DNA of 64,000 bases from Ridgeia piscesae. Taxonomy: Eukaryota; Annelida; Polychaeta; Sabellida; Siboglinidae. The notes under the pieces were generated by a model that saw only the letters and a program-made list of their open reading frames with translations, was not told the DNA's origin and did not search any database. Below, in pieces: positions 1 to 12,468 of this stretch. Both the position numbers and the translations under genes were made by a program. The stretch lies in contig JAODUO010001586.1 of assembly GCA_025642075.2 (NCBI GenBank), forward strand, positions 1 through 64,000, in the 5' to 3' direction. Positions within the stretch are counted from its first letter, which is position 1. The number at the start of each line of letters is the position of its first letter.

Positions 1-823
1 TTGGTCTACTATCATTGTGTTTTGGTTGGCCGATACCAATGGCCAATGGGGTTCACTACATTTAGTTTGATGGTGATTTATCTAATCCATAAGCTACACC
101 ATTATTTGCAAAGCTGAAGCTCACCTAGCCAGATCATCTTGAATTTATCTATTGTAGTCAGAATGAGTTTGCTGAGAGCATTGATAACATCAGTCTTCTT
201 ATATGGCTGTGAAACTTAGACTGTCAAAGCAGAGATTAAAAGTGCATCAATGCCTTTGAGATGAACTGCATGTGGAGGATGTTACAGGTTTACTACTCTT
301 CACACACCACAAACAAACAAGTATGAGAACTGATGGAGAGATATATCGGCAAGCAAGAACATATGTTGACAACAGTAAAAAGAAGTTAACAATATTTTTG
401 TTTTCTCTTGCATTCTACATTATAATTTTAGAAACTAATAATTGGATCTATTTGCATTAGAAATCAACACAGGCACTGGAAAAGATAAAATCTTTGGCAA
501 TATTAAAAAAATTATTTTAAAAAGCCCATCGGGGGATAAAAATAATGATTATTTTTGGACAAGACACTTTATTAATTATCGGAACAAAATATGAATACAT
601 GAGAAATATATGGTGGTAGAAAAAGAAGGTTTTGTTGCATTTAAAAATAATAATATTACTAGATATGTTCTTATCTCTATAGGTGAGCTTCAGCTTTCCC
701 AATAAGGGTTTAGCGTATGGAATAGAAAATCATCATCAAACTAAATGTAGTGAACTCCATTGGCCAGGGGTCCCACCACCCTTTGGGTATCAGCCAACCA
801 AAACACAATGATAGTAGACCAAC
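1..823. mobile_element. Inverted-repeat element, with a LINE fragment inside
   Basis: The first about 112 bases (TTGGTCTACTATCATTGTG onward, then CATTTAGTTTGATGGTG) are repeated inverted at about 703-823. The inner part of these ends is the same as the ends of the small element at 4,981-5,272. No target duplication can be checked because the left end touches the window edge. Confidence 0.65.
120..460 (+). pseudogene. LINE reverse-transcriptase 3' remnant
   Basis: With frameshifts the plus strand reads SLLRALITSVFLYGCET, TVKAEIKS, then AFEMNCMWRMLQV and a THTTNKQV-like piece. This is the conserved region near the end of the RT domain in non-LTR retrotransposons, with the expected Trp after GCET replaced by a stop. 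Broken by stops and frame changes; no 5' part is present. Confidence 0.65.
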
Positions 824-1264
824 TTGTAATGCTGTAGATAAATGTGCTTGTTTGTTTTGTGTTTTATTGATGTTAACAATGTTCTGAGTACATTGTTCTG
901 AATAAACTTTCATTTATAACTTTGTAATAGGTATCTTAATGGATACTCAGAGTACTAATGAGACAAGTGTTAGAATAGCTGGGAAAAAACAATGGGAGTT
1001 TGACCAGACAAACACAAGGTGAATCCAGCCTGCAGATGTCCACTAGTGAGGACAATAACAATGGAGTAGGTGTCAAAGCAGACACTCTCTGTGGTACTGG
1101 GGCAAATGTCAAAGTAAACACAATAGCTACAGAAACATTTTGGACTACTGACCAACAATCACATCCAGGTGATAAAGAGCCCCTGGACATGTCCAATAGA
1201 TAGAACAAAGGACCAGGGCTGGCTTTCTTGCCCAACATCTGCCAGCACATATTTTCTTCACCAT
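824..1264. other. Unassigned stretch
   Basis: No domain recognised. A plus-strand open stretch at 1,000-1,203 (rich in N, T and S, no Cys/Trp pattern, no start ATG) and an overlapping minus-strand one are open by chance as far as I can tell. A short piece (CACAATAGCTACAGAA) recurs in copies A and C. Confidence 0.4.
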
Positions 1265-1275
1265 ACTTTTATGTA

Positions 1276-1277
<2 letters not shown>

Positions 1278-1313
<36 letters not shown>
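1278..1313. repeat. (TA)n microsatellite
   Basis: Perfect TA run in copy A. Equivalent TA runs occur at 4,898-4,966 (copy B) and 5,286-5,349 (copy C); others are at 1,874-1,911 and 4,312-4,345. Confidence 0.9.
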
Positions 1314-1314
<1 letters not shown>

Positions 1315-1868
1315 TTTTGCTAACTCACCAGTTGTCCATACAATAACTTTAATAATGTTTTAATATAATTTATAAACATATTAACTGTTTGTTAGCCCTA
1401 AACTCTGCTTCATGGATGAGACGTTCCAACTGGAGCACAAACTAACCAGTAAACTGTAATCACAATAGCTACAGAAGCACTTAGTCCATTTGCTGTGCCT
1501 ATGGTTGTAATGGTGGACGTATGAATTGTCTATAGTATGAGGTTTTTTGGTGGATTTGTCATCACACTGATGAAATCCAGTTGGGTTGTCATTCTGACAA
1601 CCTTGGGAACAATTTTTTATATGCAAATTAATGCGGCCATTATCCAAACAACTATTTTATTCAATATTGTCAAACGTATGCATGGTTCTTAAAAAAATTG
1701 TGTCTGTCCATGTTTTCAAGGTCAGTGGTTATTATTATGAACACAATTAGAAAGCTTTATTGTCTATATTTATACCCACTATGCAAATTAGCCACAGCCA
1801 TTATCGCATATCTATTTTTGGTCAATATCTCTGAAAGTATGCATGATAATGAGATAAAAAACTGTGTG

Positions 1869-1913
<45 letters not shown>

Positions 1914-2168
1914 TTTTATGATCAGGGATTGATTAAGACAATTTAATAGTTTCATTAGTTATAAAACATATATCTTTTTATTTTATGCCAATTAGCCAAT
2001 ACCAACACTACCAAAAAATGTATTTCCTTCAAAACATTTACCGATTTGCATGATGACATCACAAAAATTGTGTATATAGACAAATATTAACAGTCAATGA
2101 TAACAATAAAAGCAATGATAACAATAAACCTATCATTAAATGCATACAATTAATTTATTGTCAATTAA

Positions 2169-2700
2169 GTGTTGTTTAATCTTACAATTAATGTATCTCC
2201 ACGGCAGATTTGTGCAGAGCTGGAAAAACCTTCTCATCCAGTATCAAGCAACAGTGATTTCATTTACAACATGGACAAGGTTCACGTAGCTCCCATTGAG
2301 ATCCATGTCAGAGATGCTGTACTTATTGGTGAGAAGATGGCAAAATCATTCCGCAACTCCTTCCGTCTAGATTCCGAGCCAGGATTTCCAGTCAACTGAA
2401 GACAATGGAGCAGATAAATGAGGAATGACAGTTGGTGACATGAAAGTGTTTGACTCGGAGACAATATTCCCTCGTCTGCTTATGGTTCGACAAAACCGTT
2501 GCTGCAGCTGGCATCCATATTCCAACATGACCATACCTGCCTAGCTCATCGACGAGAATGGCTGCTTACGGAAGGGGAACAAATCTATCCTTGCCAATCG
2601 TCTCGGACTGAAACAAGTCTCTGTCCCTGCTCCAGATATTGTCATAGTGAACATGCAACAGATACTTGGTCACATTGCTTGGCCACATGGCTGTGAATTC
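2169..2700 (+). pseudogene. Decayed repeated ORF in copy A (family not certain)
   Basis: Frame 1 reads QICAELEKPSHPVSSNSDF, IEIHVRDAV, GEKMAKSFRNSF, then stops. The next pieces are in other frames: VGDMKVFDSETIFPRLL, a frameshift, an in-frame TAG, then RKGNKSILANRLGLKQVSV, PDIVIVNM, GHIAWPHG. The order of motifs (VFDSETIF, later KS-LANRL and a WPHG end) recalls an uncharacterised ORF repeated widely in invertebrate genomes, but that comes from memory and is uncertain. Clearly non-functional. Confidence 0.5.
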
Positions 2701-3183
2701 TAACTGTGTACTTGGGGTGCAGTGAGATTGTCTTCTAGCTGTTTACATGGGGTGTAGTGACTTTGTCTTCTAGCTGTTTACATGGGGTGAAGTGACTGTG
2801 TATTCTAGCTATGTACTTGGGTTGAAGTGACTGTGTATTCTACCTGTGTACTTGGGATGCAGTGACTGTGTATTCTACCTGTGTACTTGGGATGCAGTGA
2901 CTGTGTATTCTAGCTATGTACTTGGGATGCAGTGACTGTGTATTCTAACTGTGTACTTGGAGTGAAGTGACTGTGTATTCTAGCTATGTACTTGGGTTGA
3001 AGTGACTGTGTATTCTACCTGTGTATTTCGGGTGCAGTGACTGTGTATTCTAACTGTGTACTTGGAGTAAAGTGACTGTGTATTCTAGCTGTGTACTTGG
3101 GGTGAAGAGTGTGTATTCTAGCTGTGTACTTGGGGTGAAGTGACTGTGTATTCTAGCCATGTACTTGGGGTGAAATGACTGTG
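2690..3183. repeat. 35-bp satellite, short array (about 14 units)
   Basis: The same 35-bp unit as at 6.7-12.1 kb, following copy A of the upstream repeat in the same way. It ends abruptly at 3,183, where the sequence turns into a noisy reverse-complement form. Confidence 0.9.
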
Positions 3184-3870
3184 TCCCCCTTACTCCCAAA
3201 ATAAACGAATAAAAAATTTAAAAAAGACAAAAGTCATCCCCAAATATGAATAACAGCACTCAAACCCCAATACATTCAAAAAACAAAAGTACAATTTTAG
3301 AAAATAATTTTCATTTTAATTTTAAATACACTTCACTCAAGTCAAAAATTTTCATTTTCCCCCCAAAAGTTTAAACTTTTTCTCACCCCCAAAGTCAACA
3401 GAAAAAAGAATTATTCCAAAATTAATAACCCCCCAACACAGTTAAATACCCAAATCACAGCAATCACAGTCACCACCCAAAACAAACAAAAAACACAAAA
3501 CAATTTTTCAAAACACGAAATAAATCACCACCCAAAACACAGTGTACATCAACCCCAGCAAGCTAGAATAAAGTCCTTTCACCCCATATTAAAAACCAAA
3601 ATAAATAAATTTAAAAACAAATTAGAAAAAAAATTAATTTAACCCAGAAAAAGGTAGAATAAAACTTTAACCCCGGCAAGTAGAATAAACTCCCAACACA
3701 GCAGCATCTCAGAACATACACCAAGGAACACAAGTCACCCAAACCCTTTTTAAGAATACAAGTCACCCCCCAGTCACAAAAAAAAAAAACCCCTTAAACC
3801 CCCTGAGAAACTCCCGCATTACCCCAAAAAAAACCCCCAGCCATGGAATTGGCCAGTTATTGGTTTTTGC
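3184..3870. repeat. Noisy A/C-rich tract, degenerate reverse complement of the 35-bp satellite
   Basis: The tract is full of A runs and C runs, yet fragments such as CACAGTGTACATCAACCCC and AGCTAGAATAAAGT-like pieces are recognisable as reverse-complemented 35-bp units. It forms the centre of the inverted duplication A/B. The quality pattern looks like a poor consensus rather than ordinary divergence. Confidence 0.55.
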
Positions 3871-4306
3871 AGTTCCCCCGAACGATTCTTTGAGCAGACC
3901 CCCCGGAGACCTTTGAAACTGTCATTCCTCATTTATCGCTCCAGTCTTCAGGACTGGAAATCCTGGCTCGGAATTAGGGGGGCGGAAAGGAAAATTTGCG
4001 GAATGATTTTGCCATTTTTTCCTGTTGCTTGATACTGGATGAGAAGGTTTTTCCAGCTCTGCACAAATCTGCCGTGGAGATACATTAATTGTAAGATTAA
4101 ACAACACTTAATTGACAATAAATTAATTGTATGCATTTAATGATAGGTTTATTGTTATCATTGCTTTTATTGTTATCATTGACTGTTAATATTTGTCTAT
4201 ATACACAATTTTTGTGATGTCATCAAAAGGGAATTGGTAAAATAAAAAATAATTTTTTTAATGAAACTTTAAAATTTTCTTAAACAATCCCTTTTTTAAA
4301 AAAAAA

Positions 4307-4354
<48 letters not shown>

Positions 4355-4892
4355 AATTTTTTATTATTTTATTACTTTCAGAGATATTGACCAAAAAAAT
4401 ATATAATTTTTTTGGGTGTGGGGCTAAACCTTTTTGGTTTATAATAATAACCACTGACCTTGAAAACATGGACAGACACAATTTTTTTAAGAACCATGCA
4501 TACGTTTGACAATATTGAATAAAATAGTTGTTTGGATAATGGCCGCATTAATTTGCATATAAAAAATTGTTCCCAAGGTTGTCAGAATGACAACCCAACT
4601 GGATTTCATCAGTGTGATGACAAATCCACCAAAAAACCTTATACTATTGACAATTGATAAGTCCACCATTACAACCATAGCAGTGGCAAATGAACTATTA
4701 TTGTAGTTATTTGATGGTAGTTATGCATAAAGTGTTGGCTTACTTGTAACGCCCACTACATGAGGCAGATTTAGGGTTTAGGGTGTTAAGCTCAAAAGCT
4801 TGGGAGCAGTATGATTTTCTTAAAACAAACATTTAATATGTTTATAAATTATATTAAAACATTATTAAAGTTATTGTATGGACAACACACAC

Positions 4893-4970
<78 letters not shown>

Positions 4971-4980
4971 TACATAAAAG
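3871..4980 (-). repeat. Repeat copy B (inverted)
   Basis: Reverse complement of copy A, with the mirror point near 3.1-3.2 kb: the GCAGATTTGTGCAGAGCTGG segment at about 2,205 reappears inverted near 4,060, and the segment at 1,675 near 4,500. Part of the ORF remnant is missing or garbled (3.9-4.09 kb). It ends near the start of the small inverted-repeat element at 4,981. Confidence 0.85.
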
Positions 4981-5272
4981 TACATTTAGTTTGATGATGA
5001 TTTATCTATTCCATACGCTACCAGTATGTATTATATTCACATTGAACATCAGCAGAAAAAATAATGATTATTTTTGGACAAGACACTTTATTAATTATCG
5101 GAACAGAATATGAATACATGAGAAATATATGGTGGTAGAAAAAGGTTTTGTTGCATTTAAAAATAATAATATTACTAGATATGTTCTTATCTCTATAGGT
5201 GAGCTTCAGCTTTGCCAATAATGGTGTAGCGTATGGAATAGATAAATCATCATCAAACTAAATGTAGTGAAC
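4981..5272. mobile_element. Small TIR element (MITE), about 290 bp
   Basis: Ends are inverted copies of about 40 bases: CATTTAGTTTGATGATGATT and onward to CCATACGCTAC on the left, GTAGCGTATGGAATAGATAA and onward to AAACTAAATG on the right. The interior contains the segment TTTTTGGACAAGACACTTTA, also found at 550 and, partly, at 19,507. No ORF. Confidence 0.75.
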
Positions 5273-5281
5273 TCTTATGTA

Positions 5282-5352
<71 letters not shown>

Positions 5353-6730
5353 TGCTAACTCACCAGTTGTCCATACAATAACTTTAATAATGTTTTAATA
5401 TAATTTATAAACATATTAAATGTTTGTTTTAAGAAATCACATACTGCTCCCCAAGCTTCTTTGGACTTTAACACCCTACAAGCCCTAAACTCTGCCTCAT
5501 GGATGAGACGTTCCAACTGGAGCACAAACTAACCAGTAACCAGTAAACACAATAGCTACAGAAGCACTTAGTCCATTTGCTGTGCCTATGGTTGTAATGG
5601 TGGACGTATGAATTGTCTATAGTATGAGGTTTTTTTGGTGGATTTGTCATCACACTGATGAAATCCAGTTGGGTTGTCATTCTGACAACCTTGGGGAAAT
5701 TTTTTTTTATATGCAAATTAATGCGGCCATTATCCAAACAACTATTTTATTCAATATTGTCAAACGTATGCATGGTTCTTAAAAAAATTGTGTCTGTCCA
5801 TGTTTTCAAGGTCAGTGGTTATGGTAAACACAATTAGAAAGCTTTATTGTCTATATTTATACCCACTATGCAAATTAGCCACAGCCATTATCGCAAAACT
5901 ATTTTTTTCAATATCTCTGAAAGTATGCATGATAATGAGATAAAAAACTGTGTATACATATACATTTTCATGATCAGGGATTGATTAAGACAACTTAATA
6001 GTTTAATTAGTTATAAAACATATATCTTTTTATTTTATTAGCCAATACCAACACTACCGAAAAACTTATTTGCTTCAAAACATTTACCGGTTTGCATGAT
6101 GACATCACAAAAATTGTGTATATAGACATATATTAAAAGTCAATGATAACAATAAAAGTCAATGATAACAATACACCTATCATTAAATGCATATAATTAA
6201 TTTATTGTCAATTAAGTGTTGTTTAATCTTACAATTAATGTATCTCCACGGCAGATTTGTGCAGAGCTGGAAAAACCTTCTCATCCAGTACCAAGCAACA
6301 GTGATTTCCTTTACAACATGGACAATGCTCCAATTGAGATCCATGTCAGAGATGCCGTACTTATTGGTGAGAAGATGGCAAAATCATTCCGCAACTCCTT
6401 CCGTCTGGATTCCGAGCCAGGATTTCCAGTCAACTGAAGACAATGGAGCAGATAAATGATGAATGACAGTTGGTGACATGAAAGTGTTTGACTCGGAGAC
6501 AATATTCCCTCGTCTGCTTATGGTTAGACAAAACCGTTGCTGCAGCTGGCATCCATATTCCAACATGACCATACCTGCCTAGCTCATCGACGAGAATGGC
6601 TGCTTACGGAAGGGGAACAAATCTATCCTTGCCAATCGTCTCGGACTGAAACAAGTCTCTGTCCCTGCTCCAGATATTGTCATAGTGGACATGCAACAGA
6701 TACTTTGTCACATTGTTTGGCCACATGGCT
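5273..6730 (+). repeat. Repeat copy C (direct repeat of copy A)
   Basis: Same order as copy A: TA tract 5,286-5,349, shared non-coding part, decayed ORF 6.19-6.73 kb, then the long 35-bp satellite. Small differences include loss of the second TA tract (about 5,955) and a 9-base in-frame deletion in the ORF remnant. Confidence 0.88.
6187..6730 (+). pseudogene. Decayed repeated ORF in copy C
   Basis: Same remnant as at 2.17 kb with the same internal breaks, so the breaks predate the duplication. It lacks three codons (after YNMD) present in copy A. GEKMAKSFRNSF and VGDMKVFDSETIF are intact. Confidence 0.5.
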
Positions 6731-9700
6731 GTGTATTCTAACTGTGTACTTGGGGTGCAGTGACAGTGTATTCTAACTGTGTACTTGGGGTGTAGTGACT
6801 TTGTCTTCTAGCTGTTTACATGGGGTGAAGTGACTGTGTATTCTAGCTATGTACTTGGGTTGAAGTGACTGTGTATTCTACCTGTGTACTTGGGATGCAG
6901 TGACTGTGTATTCTAGTTGTGTACTGGTGGTACAGTGACTGTGTATTCTAGCTGTGTACTTGGGGTGCAGTGACTGTGTATTCTAGCTGTGTACTTGGGG
7001 AGAAGTGACTGTGTATTCTAACTGTGTACTTGGAGTGAAGTGACTGTGTATTCTAGCTGTGTACTTGGGATGCAGTGACTGTGTATTCTAGTTGTGTACT
7101 TGGGGTGCAGTGACTGTGTATTCTAGCTGTGTACTTGGGGAGAAGTGACTGTGTATTCTAACTGTGTACTTGGAGTGAAGTGACTGTGTATTCTAGCTGT
7201 GTACTTGGGGTGATGTGACTGTGTATTCTAGCTGTGTACTTGGAGTGAAGTGACTGTGTATTCTAGCTGTGTACTTGGAGTGAAGTGACTGTGTATTCTA
7301 GCTGTGTACTTGGGGTGAAGTGACTGTGTATTCTAGCTGTGTACTTACGGTGAAGTGACTGTGTATTCTAGCTGTGTACTCGTGGTGAAGTGACTGTGTA
7401 TTCTAGCTATGTACTTGGGGTGAAGTGACTGTGTATTCTAGCTATGTACCTGGTGTGCTGTGAATGTGTATTGTATCTGTGTATTGGGGTGTAGTGACAT
7501 TGTATTCTGGCTGTGTATTGGGGTGGAGTGACTGTATTCTAGCAGAGTATTTGGGGTGAAGAGAGTGTGTATTCTAACTATGTACTTGGGGTGCAGTGAC
7601 TGTGTATTCTAACTGTGTACTTGGAGTGAAGTGACTGTATTCTAGCTGTGTACTTGGGATGCAGTGACTGTGTATTCTAGTTGTGTACTTGGGGTGCAGT
7701 GACTGTGTATTCTAGCTGTGTACTTGGGGAGAAGTGACTGTGTATTCTAACTGTGTACTTGGAGTGAAGTGACTGTGTATTCTAGCTGTGTACTTGGGGT
7801 GAAGTGACTGTGTATTCTAGCTGTGTACTTGGAGTGAAGTGACTGTGTATTCTAGCTGTGTACTTGGGGTGATGTGACTGTGTATTCTAGCTGTGTACTT
7901 GGAGTGAAGTGACTGTGTATTCTAGCTGTGTACTTGGGGTGATGTGACTGTGTATTCTAGCTGTGTACTTGGAGTGAAGTGACTGTGTATTCTAGCTGTG
8001 TACTTGGAGTGAAGTGACTGTGTATTCTAGCTGTGTACTTGGGGTGAAGTGACTGTGTATTCTAGCTGTGTACTTACGGTGAAGTGACTGTGTATTCTAG
8101 CTATGTACCTGGTGTGCTGTGAATGTGTATTGTATCTGTGTATTGGGGTGTAGTGACATTGTATTCTGGCTGTGTATTGGGGGTGGAGTGACTGTGTATT
8201 CTAGCAGAGTATTTGGGGTGAAGAGAGTGTATTCTAACTATGTACTTGGGGTGCAGTGACTGTGTATTCTAGCTGTGTACTTGGGGTGAAGTGACTGTGT
8301 ATTCTAGCTGTGTACTTGGGATGCAGTGCCTGTGTATTCTAGCTGTGTACTTGGGATGCAGTGCCTGTGTATTCTAGCTGTGTACTTGGGGTGAAGTGAC
8401 TGTGTATTCTAGCTGTGTACTTGGGGTGCAGTGACTGTGTATTCTAGCTGTGTACTTGGGGTGAAGTGACTGTGTATTCTAGCTGTGTACTTGGGGTGCA
8501 GTGCCTGTGTATTCTAGCTGTGTACTTGTGGTGAAATGACTGTGTATTCTAGCTATGTACTTGGGGTGAAGTGACTGGGTATTCTAGCTATGTACCTGGT
8601 GTGCTGTGAATGTGTATTGTATCTGTGTATTGGGGTGTAGTGACATTGTATTCTGGCTGTGTATTGGGGGTGGAGTGACTGTGTATTCTAGCAGAGTATT
8701 TGGGGTGAAGAGAGTGTGTATTCTAACTATGTACTTGGGGTGCAGTGACTGTGTATTCTAGCTGTGTACTTGGGGTGAAGTGACTGTGTATTCTAGCTGT
8801 GTACTTGGGGTGAAGTGACTGTGTATTCTAGCTGTGTACTTGGGATGCAGTGCCTGTGTATTCTAGCTGTGTACTTGGGGTGAAGTGACTGTGTATTCTA
8901 GCTGTGTACTTGGGGAGAAGTGACTGTGTATTCTAGCTGTGTACTTGGGGTGAAGTGACTGTGTATTCTAGCTGTGTACTTGGGGTGAAGTGACTGTGTA
9001 TTCTAGCTGTGTACTTGGAGTGAAGTGACTGTGTATTCTAGCTGTGTACTTGGAGTGAAGTGACTGTGTATTCTAGCTGTGTACTTGGGGTGATGTGACT
9101 GTGTATTCTAGCTGTGTACTTGGAGTGAAGTGACTGTGTATTCTAGCTGTGTACTTGGAGTGAAGTGACTGTGTATTCTAGCTGTGTACTTGGGGTGAAG
9201 TGACTGTGTATTCTAGCTGTGTACTTACGGTGAAGTGACTGTGTATTCTAGCTATGTACCTGGTGTGCTGTGAATGTGTATTGTATCTGTGTATTGGGGT
9301 GTAGTGACATTGTATTCTGGCTGTGTATTGGGGGTGGAGTGACTGTGTATTCTAGCAGAGTATTTGGGGTGAAGAGAGTGTGTATTCTAGCTGTGTACTT
9401 GGGGTGCAGTGACTGTGTATTCTAGCTGTGTACTTGGGGTGAAGTGACTGTGTATTCTAGCTGTGTACTTGGGATGCAGTGCCTGTGTATTCTAGCTGTG
9501 TTCTTGGGATGCAGTGCCTGTGTATTCTAGCTGTGTACTTGGGGTGATGTGACTGTGTATTCTAGCGGTGTACTTGGGGTGCAGTGACTGTGTATTCTAG
9601 CTGTGTACTTGGGGTGAAGTGACTGTGTATTCTAGCTGTGTACTTACGGTGAAGTGACTGTGTATTCTAGCTGTGTACTCGTGGTGAAGTGACTGTGTAT

Positions 9701-12088
9701 TCTAGCTATGTACTTGGGGTGAAGTGACTGGGTATTCTAGCTATGTACCTGGTGTGCTGTGAATGTGTATTGTATCTGTGTATTGGGGTGTAGTGACATT
9801 GTATTCTGGCTGTGTATTGGGGGTGGAGTGACTGTGTATTCTAGCAGAGTATTTGGGGTGAAGAGAGTGTGTATTCTAACTATGTACTTGGGGTGCAGTG
9901 ACTGTGTATTCTAGCTGTGTACTTGGGGTGAAGTGACTGTGTATTCTAGCTGTGTACTTGGGATGCAGTGCCTGTGTATTCTAGCTGTGTACTTGGGGTG
10001 CAGTGCCTGTGTATTCTAGCTGTGTACTTGGGGTGCAGTGACTGTGTATTCTAGCTGTGTACTTGGGGTGCAGTGCCTGTGTATTCTAGCTGTGTACTTG
10101 TGGTGAAATGACTGTGTATTCTAGCTATGTACTTGGGGTGAAGTGACTGGGTATTCTAGCTATGTACCTGGTGTGCTGTGAATGTGTATTGTATCTGTGT
10201 ATTGGGGTGTAGTGACATTGTATTCTGGCTGTGTATTGGGGGTGGAGTGACTGTGTATTCTAGCAGAGTATTTGGGGTGAAGAGAGTGTGTATTCTAACT
10301 ATGTACTTGGGGTGCAGTGACTGTGTATTCTAGCTGTGTACTTGGGGTGAAGTGACTGTGTATTCTAGCTGTGTACTTGGGATGCAGTGCCTGTGTATTC
10401 TAGCTGTGTACTTGGGGTGACGTGACTGTGTATTCTAGCTGTGTACTTGGGGTGCAGTGACTGTGTATTCTAGCTGTGTACTTGGGGTGAAGTGCCTGTG
10501 TATTCTAGCTGTGTACTTGGGGTGAAGTGACTGTGTATTATAGCTGTGTACTTGGGGTGCAGTGCCTGTGTATTCTAGCTGTGTACTTGGGGTGCAGTGC
10601 GTGTGTATTCTAGCTGTGTACTTGGGGTGCAGTGACTGTGTATTCTAGCTGTGTACTTGGGGTGAAGTGACTGTGTATTCTAGCTGTGTACTTGGGGTGC
10701 AGTGACTGTGTATTCTAGCTATGTACTTGGTGTGCAGTGAATGTGTATTGTATCTGTGTATTGGGGGTGTAGTGACATTGTATTCTAGCTGTGTATTGGG
10801 GGTGCAGTGACTGTGTATTCTAGCAGTGTATTTGGGGTGAAGAGAGTGTGTATTCTAACTGTGTACTTGGGGTGCAGTGACTGTGTATTCTAGCTGTGTA
10901 CTTGGGGTGAAGTGACTGTGTATTCTAGCTGTGTACTTGGGGTGAAGTGACTGTGTATTCTAGCTGTGTACTTGGGGTGAAGTGCCTGTGTATTCTAGCT
11001 GTGTACTTGGGGTGCAGTGACTGTGTATTGTAGCTGTGTACTTGGGGTGACAGTGACTGTCTATTCTAGCTGTGTACTTGGGGTGAAGTGACTTGTGTAC
11101 TTGGGGTGCAGTGACTGTGTATTCTAGCTGTGTACTTGGGGTGCAGTGTCTGTATTCTAGCTGTGTACTTGGGGTGCAGTGCTGTGTATTCTAGTTGTGT
11201 ATTTGGGGTGCAGTGACTGTGTATTCTAGCTGTGTACTTGGGGTGCAGTGACTGTCTATTCTAGCTGTGTACTTGGGGTGCAGTGACTGTCTATTCTAGC
11301 TGTGTACTTGGGGTGCAGTGACTGTCTATTCTAGCTGTGTACTGGGGGTGCAGTGACTGTCTATTCTAGCTGTGTACTTGGGGTGCAGTGACTGTCTATT
11401 CTAGCTGTGTACTTGGGGTGCAGTGACTGTCTATTCTAGCTGTGTACTTGGGGTGCAGTGACTGTCTATTCTAGCTGTGTACTGGGGGTGCAGTGACTGT
11501 CTATTCTAGCTGTGTACTGGGGGTGCAGTGACTGTCTATTCTAGCTGTGTACTTGGGGTGCAGTGACTGTCTATTCTTGCTGTGTACTGGGGTGCAGTGA
11601 CTGTCTATTCTAGCTGTGTACTTGGGGTGCAGTGACTGTCTATTCTAGCTGTGTACTTGGGGTGCAGTGACTGTCTATTCTAGCTGTGTACTTGGGGTGC
11701 AGTGACTGTCTATTCTAGCTGTGTACTTGGGGTGCAGTGACTGTCTATTCTAGCTGTGTACTGGGGGTGCAGTGACTGTCTATTCTAGCTGTGTACTTGG
11801 GGTGCAGTGACTGTCTATTCTTGCTGTGTACTGGGGGTGCAGTGACTGTCTATTCTAGCTGTGTACTTGGGGTGCAGTGGCTGTCTATTCTAGCTGTGTA
11901 CTGGGGGTGCAGTGACTGTCTATTCTAGCTGTGTACTTGGGGTGCAGTGACTGTCTATTCTAGCTGTGTACTTGGGGTGCAGTGACTGTCTATTCTTGCT
12001 GTGTACTGGGGGTGCAGTGACTGTCTATTCTAGCTGTGTACTGGGGGTGCAGTGACTGTCTATTCTAGCTGTGTACTTGGGGTGCAGC
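6725..12088. repeat. 35-bp satellite with higher-order repeats, about 150 units
   Basis: The unit is close to GTGACTGTGTATTCTAGCTG followed by TGTACTTGGGGTGAA (35 bp). A variant block starting GCTATGTACCTGGTGTGCTG recurs at about 7,441, 8,100, 8,587, 9,251, 9,740, 10,159 and, altered, 10,718; this is a higher-order structure with spacings of roughly 420-660 bp. From about 11,230 to 12,087 the array is homogenised to a CTGTCTATTC variant. No coding role is evident. It follows copy C of the 1.26-6.7 kb repeat. Confidence 0.93.
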
Positions 12089-12463
12089 GCCTAGTTATTC
12101 AGCCAATGCCAAGGTTCGACAAAATACCAAGGTATGGCTATGCTACGAGTATGAATACGCCAGGCATAGACTATGGCCTATACTTAGATGACTACGACAT
12201 GTCAGTGATTTATTATAATACTGTAACTATGTAATGTTTATGTCACATATGGTATGTAGCAGGTTAAGGCTAAGATTAACTAGGCTTAATTAGCTTAATA
12301 GTAGCTAGGTATATAATGTAAATGCATTATAAGTGATCTGTAACAGTTATACTTAGGCCTTCGTTATACTTATTCATAATGACAATATTTAATACAGTTA
12401 TAATAATAATTTAATACATTAAGCAATGATGATAATTGAATACATAGAAATAGGTATATACAC
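12089..12463. repeat. Fragment of the palindrome-arm element
   Basis: This stretch matches the arms of the palindrome at 40.1-42.25 and 45.96-47.0 kb (shared GCCAATGCCA, GTTCGACAAAATACCAAGG-like and CATATGGTATGTAGCAGG segments). It lacks the nested GGGCGTAGAT-ended insertion and the pogo-like element found there, so it records the unoccupied form. It ends at AATAGGTATATAC, the palindrome junction, and separates the 35-bp satellite from the 76-bp satellite. Confidence 0.8.
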
Positions 12464-12468
12464 CTCCT

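Larger units (their letters stand above)
1265..2700 (+). repeat. Repeat copy A (direct repeat of 5,275-6,730)
   Basis: Starts at the TA tract, continues through the sequence around the CATGCATACG reverse element at 1,675, a second TA tract at 1,874-1,911 and a decayed ORF at 2.17-2.70 kb, then runs into the 35-bp satellite. Copy C shows the same order with near identity; copy B is inverted. Confidence 0.88.

Noticed and set aside
1000..1203. Plus-strand 67-codon open stretch as a gene
   Set aside because: No ATG at the start, no recognisable domain, and a minus-strand frame is open over the same bases.
6725..12088. CRISPR-like array
   Set aside because: Units are contiguous with no unique spacers, in a eukaryotic intron-rich context; it is a satellite.
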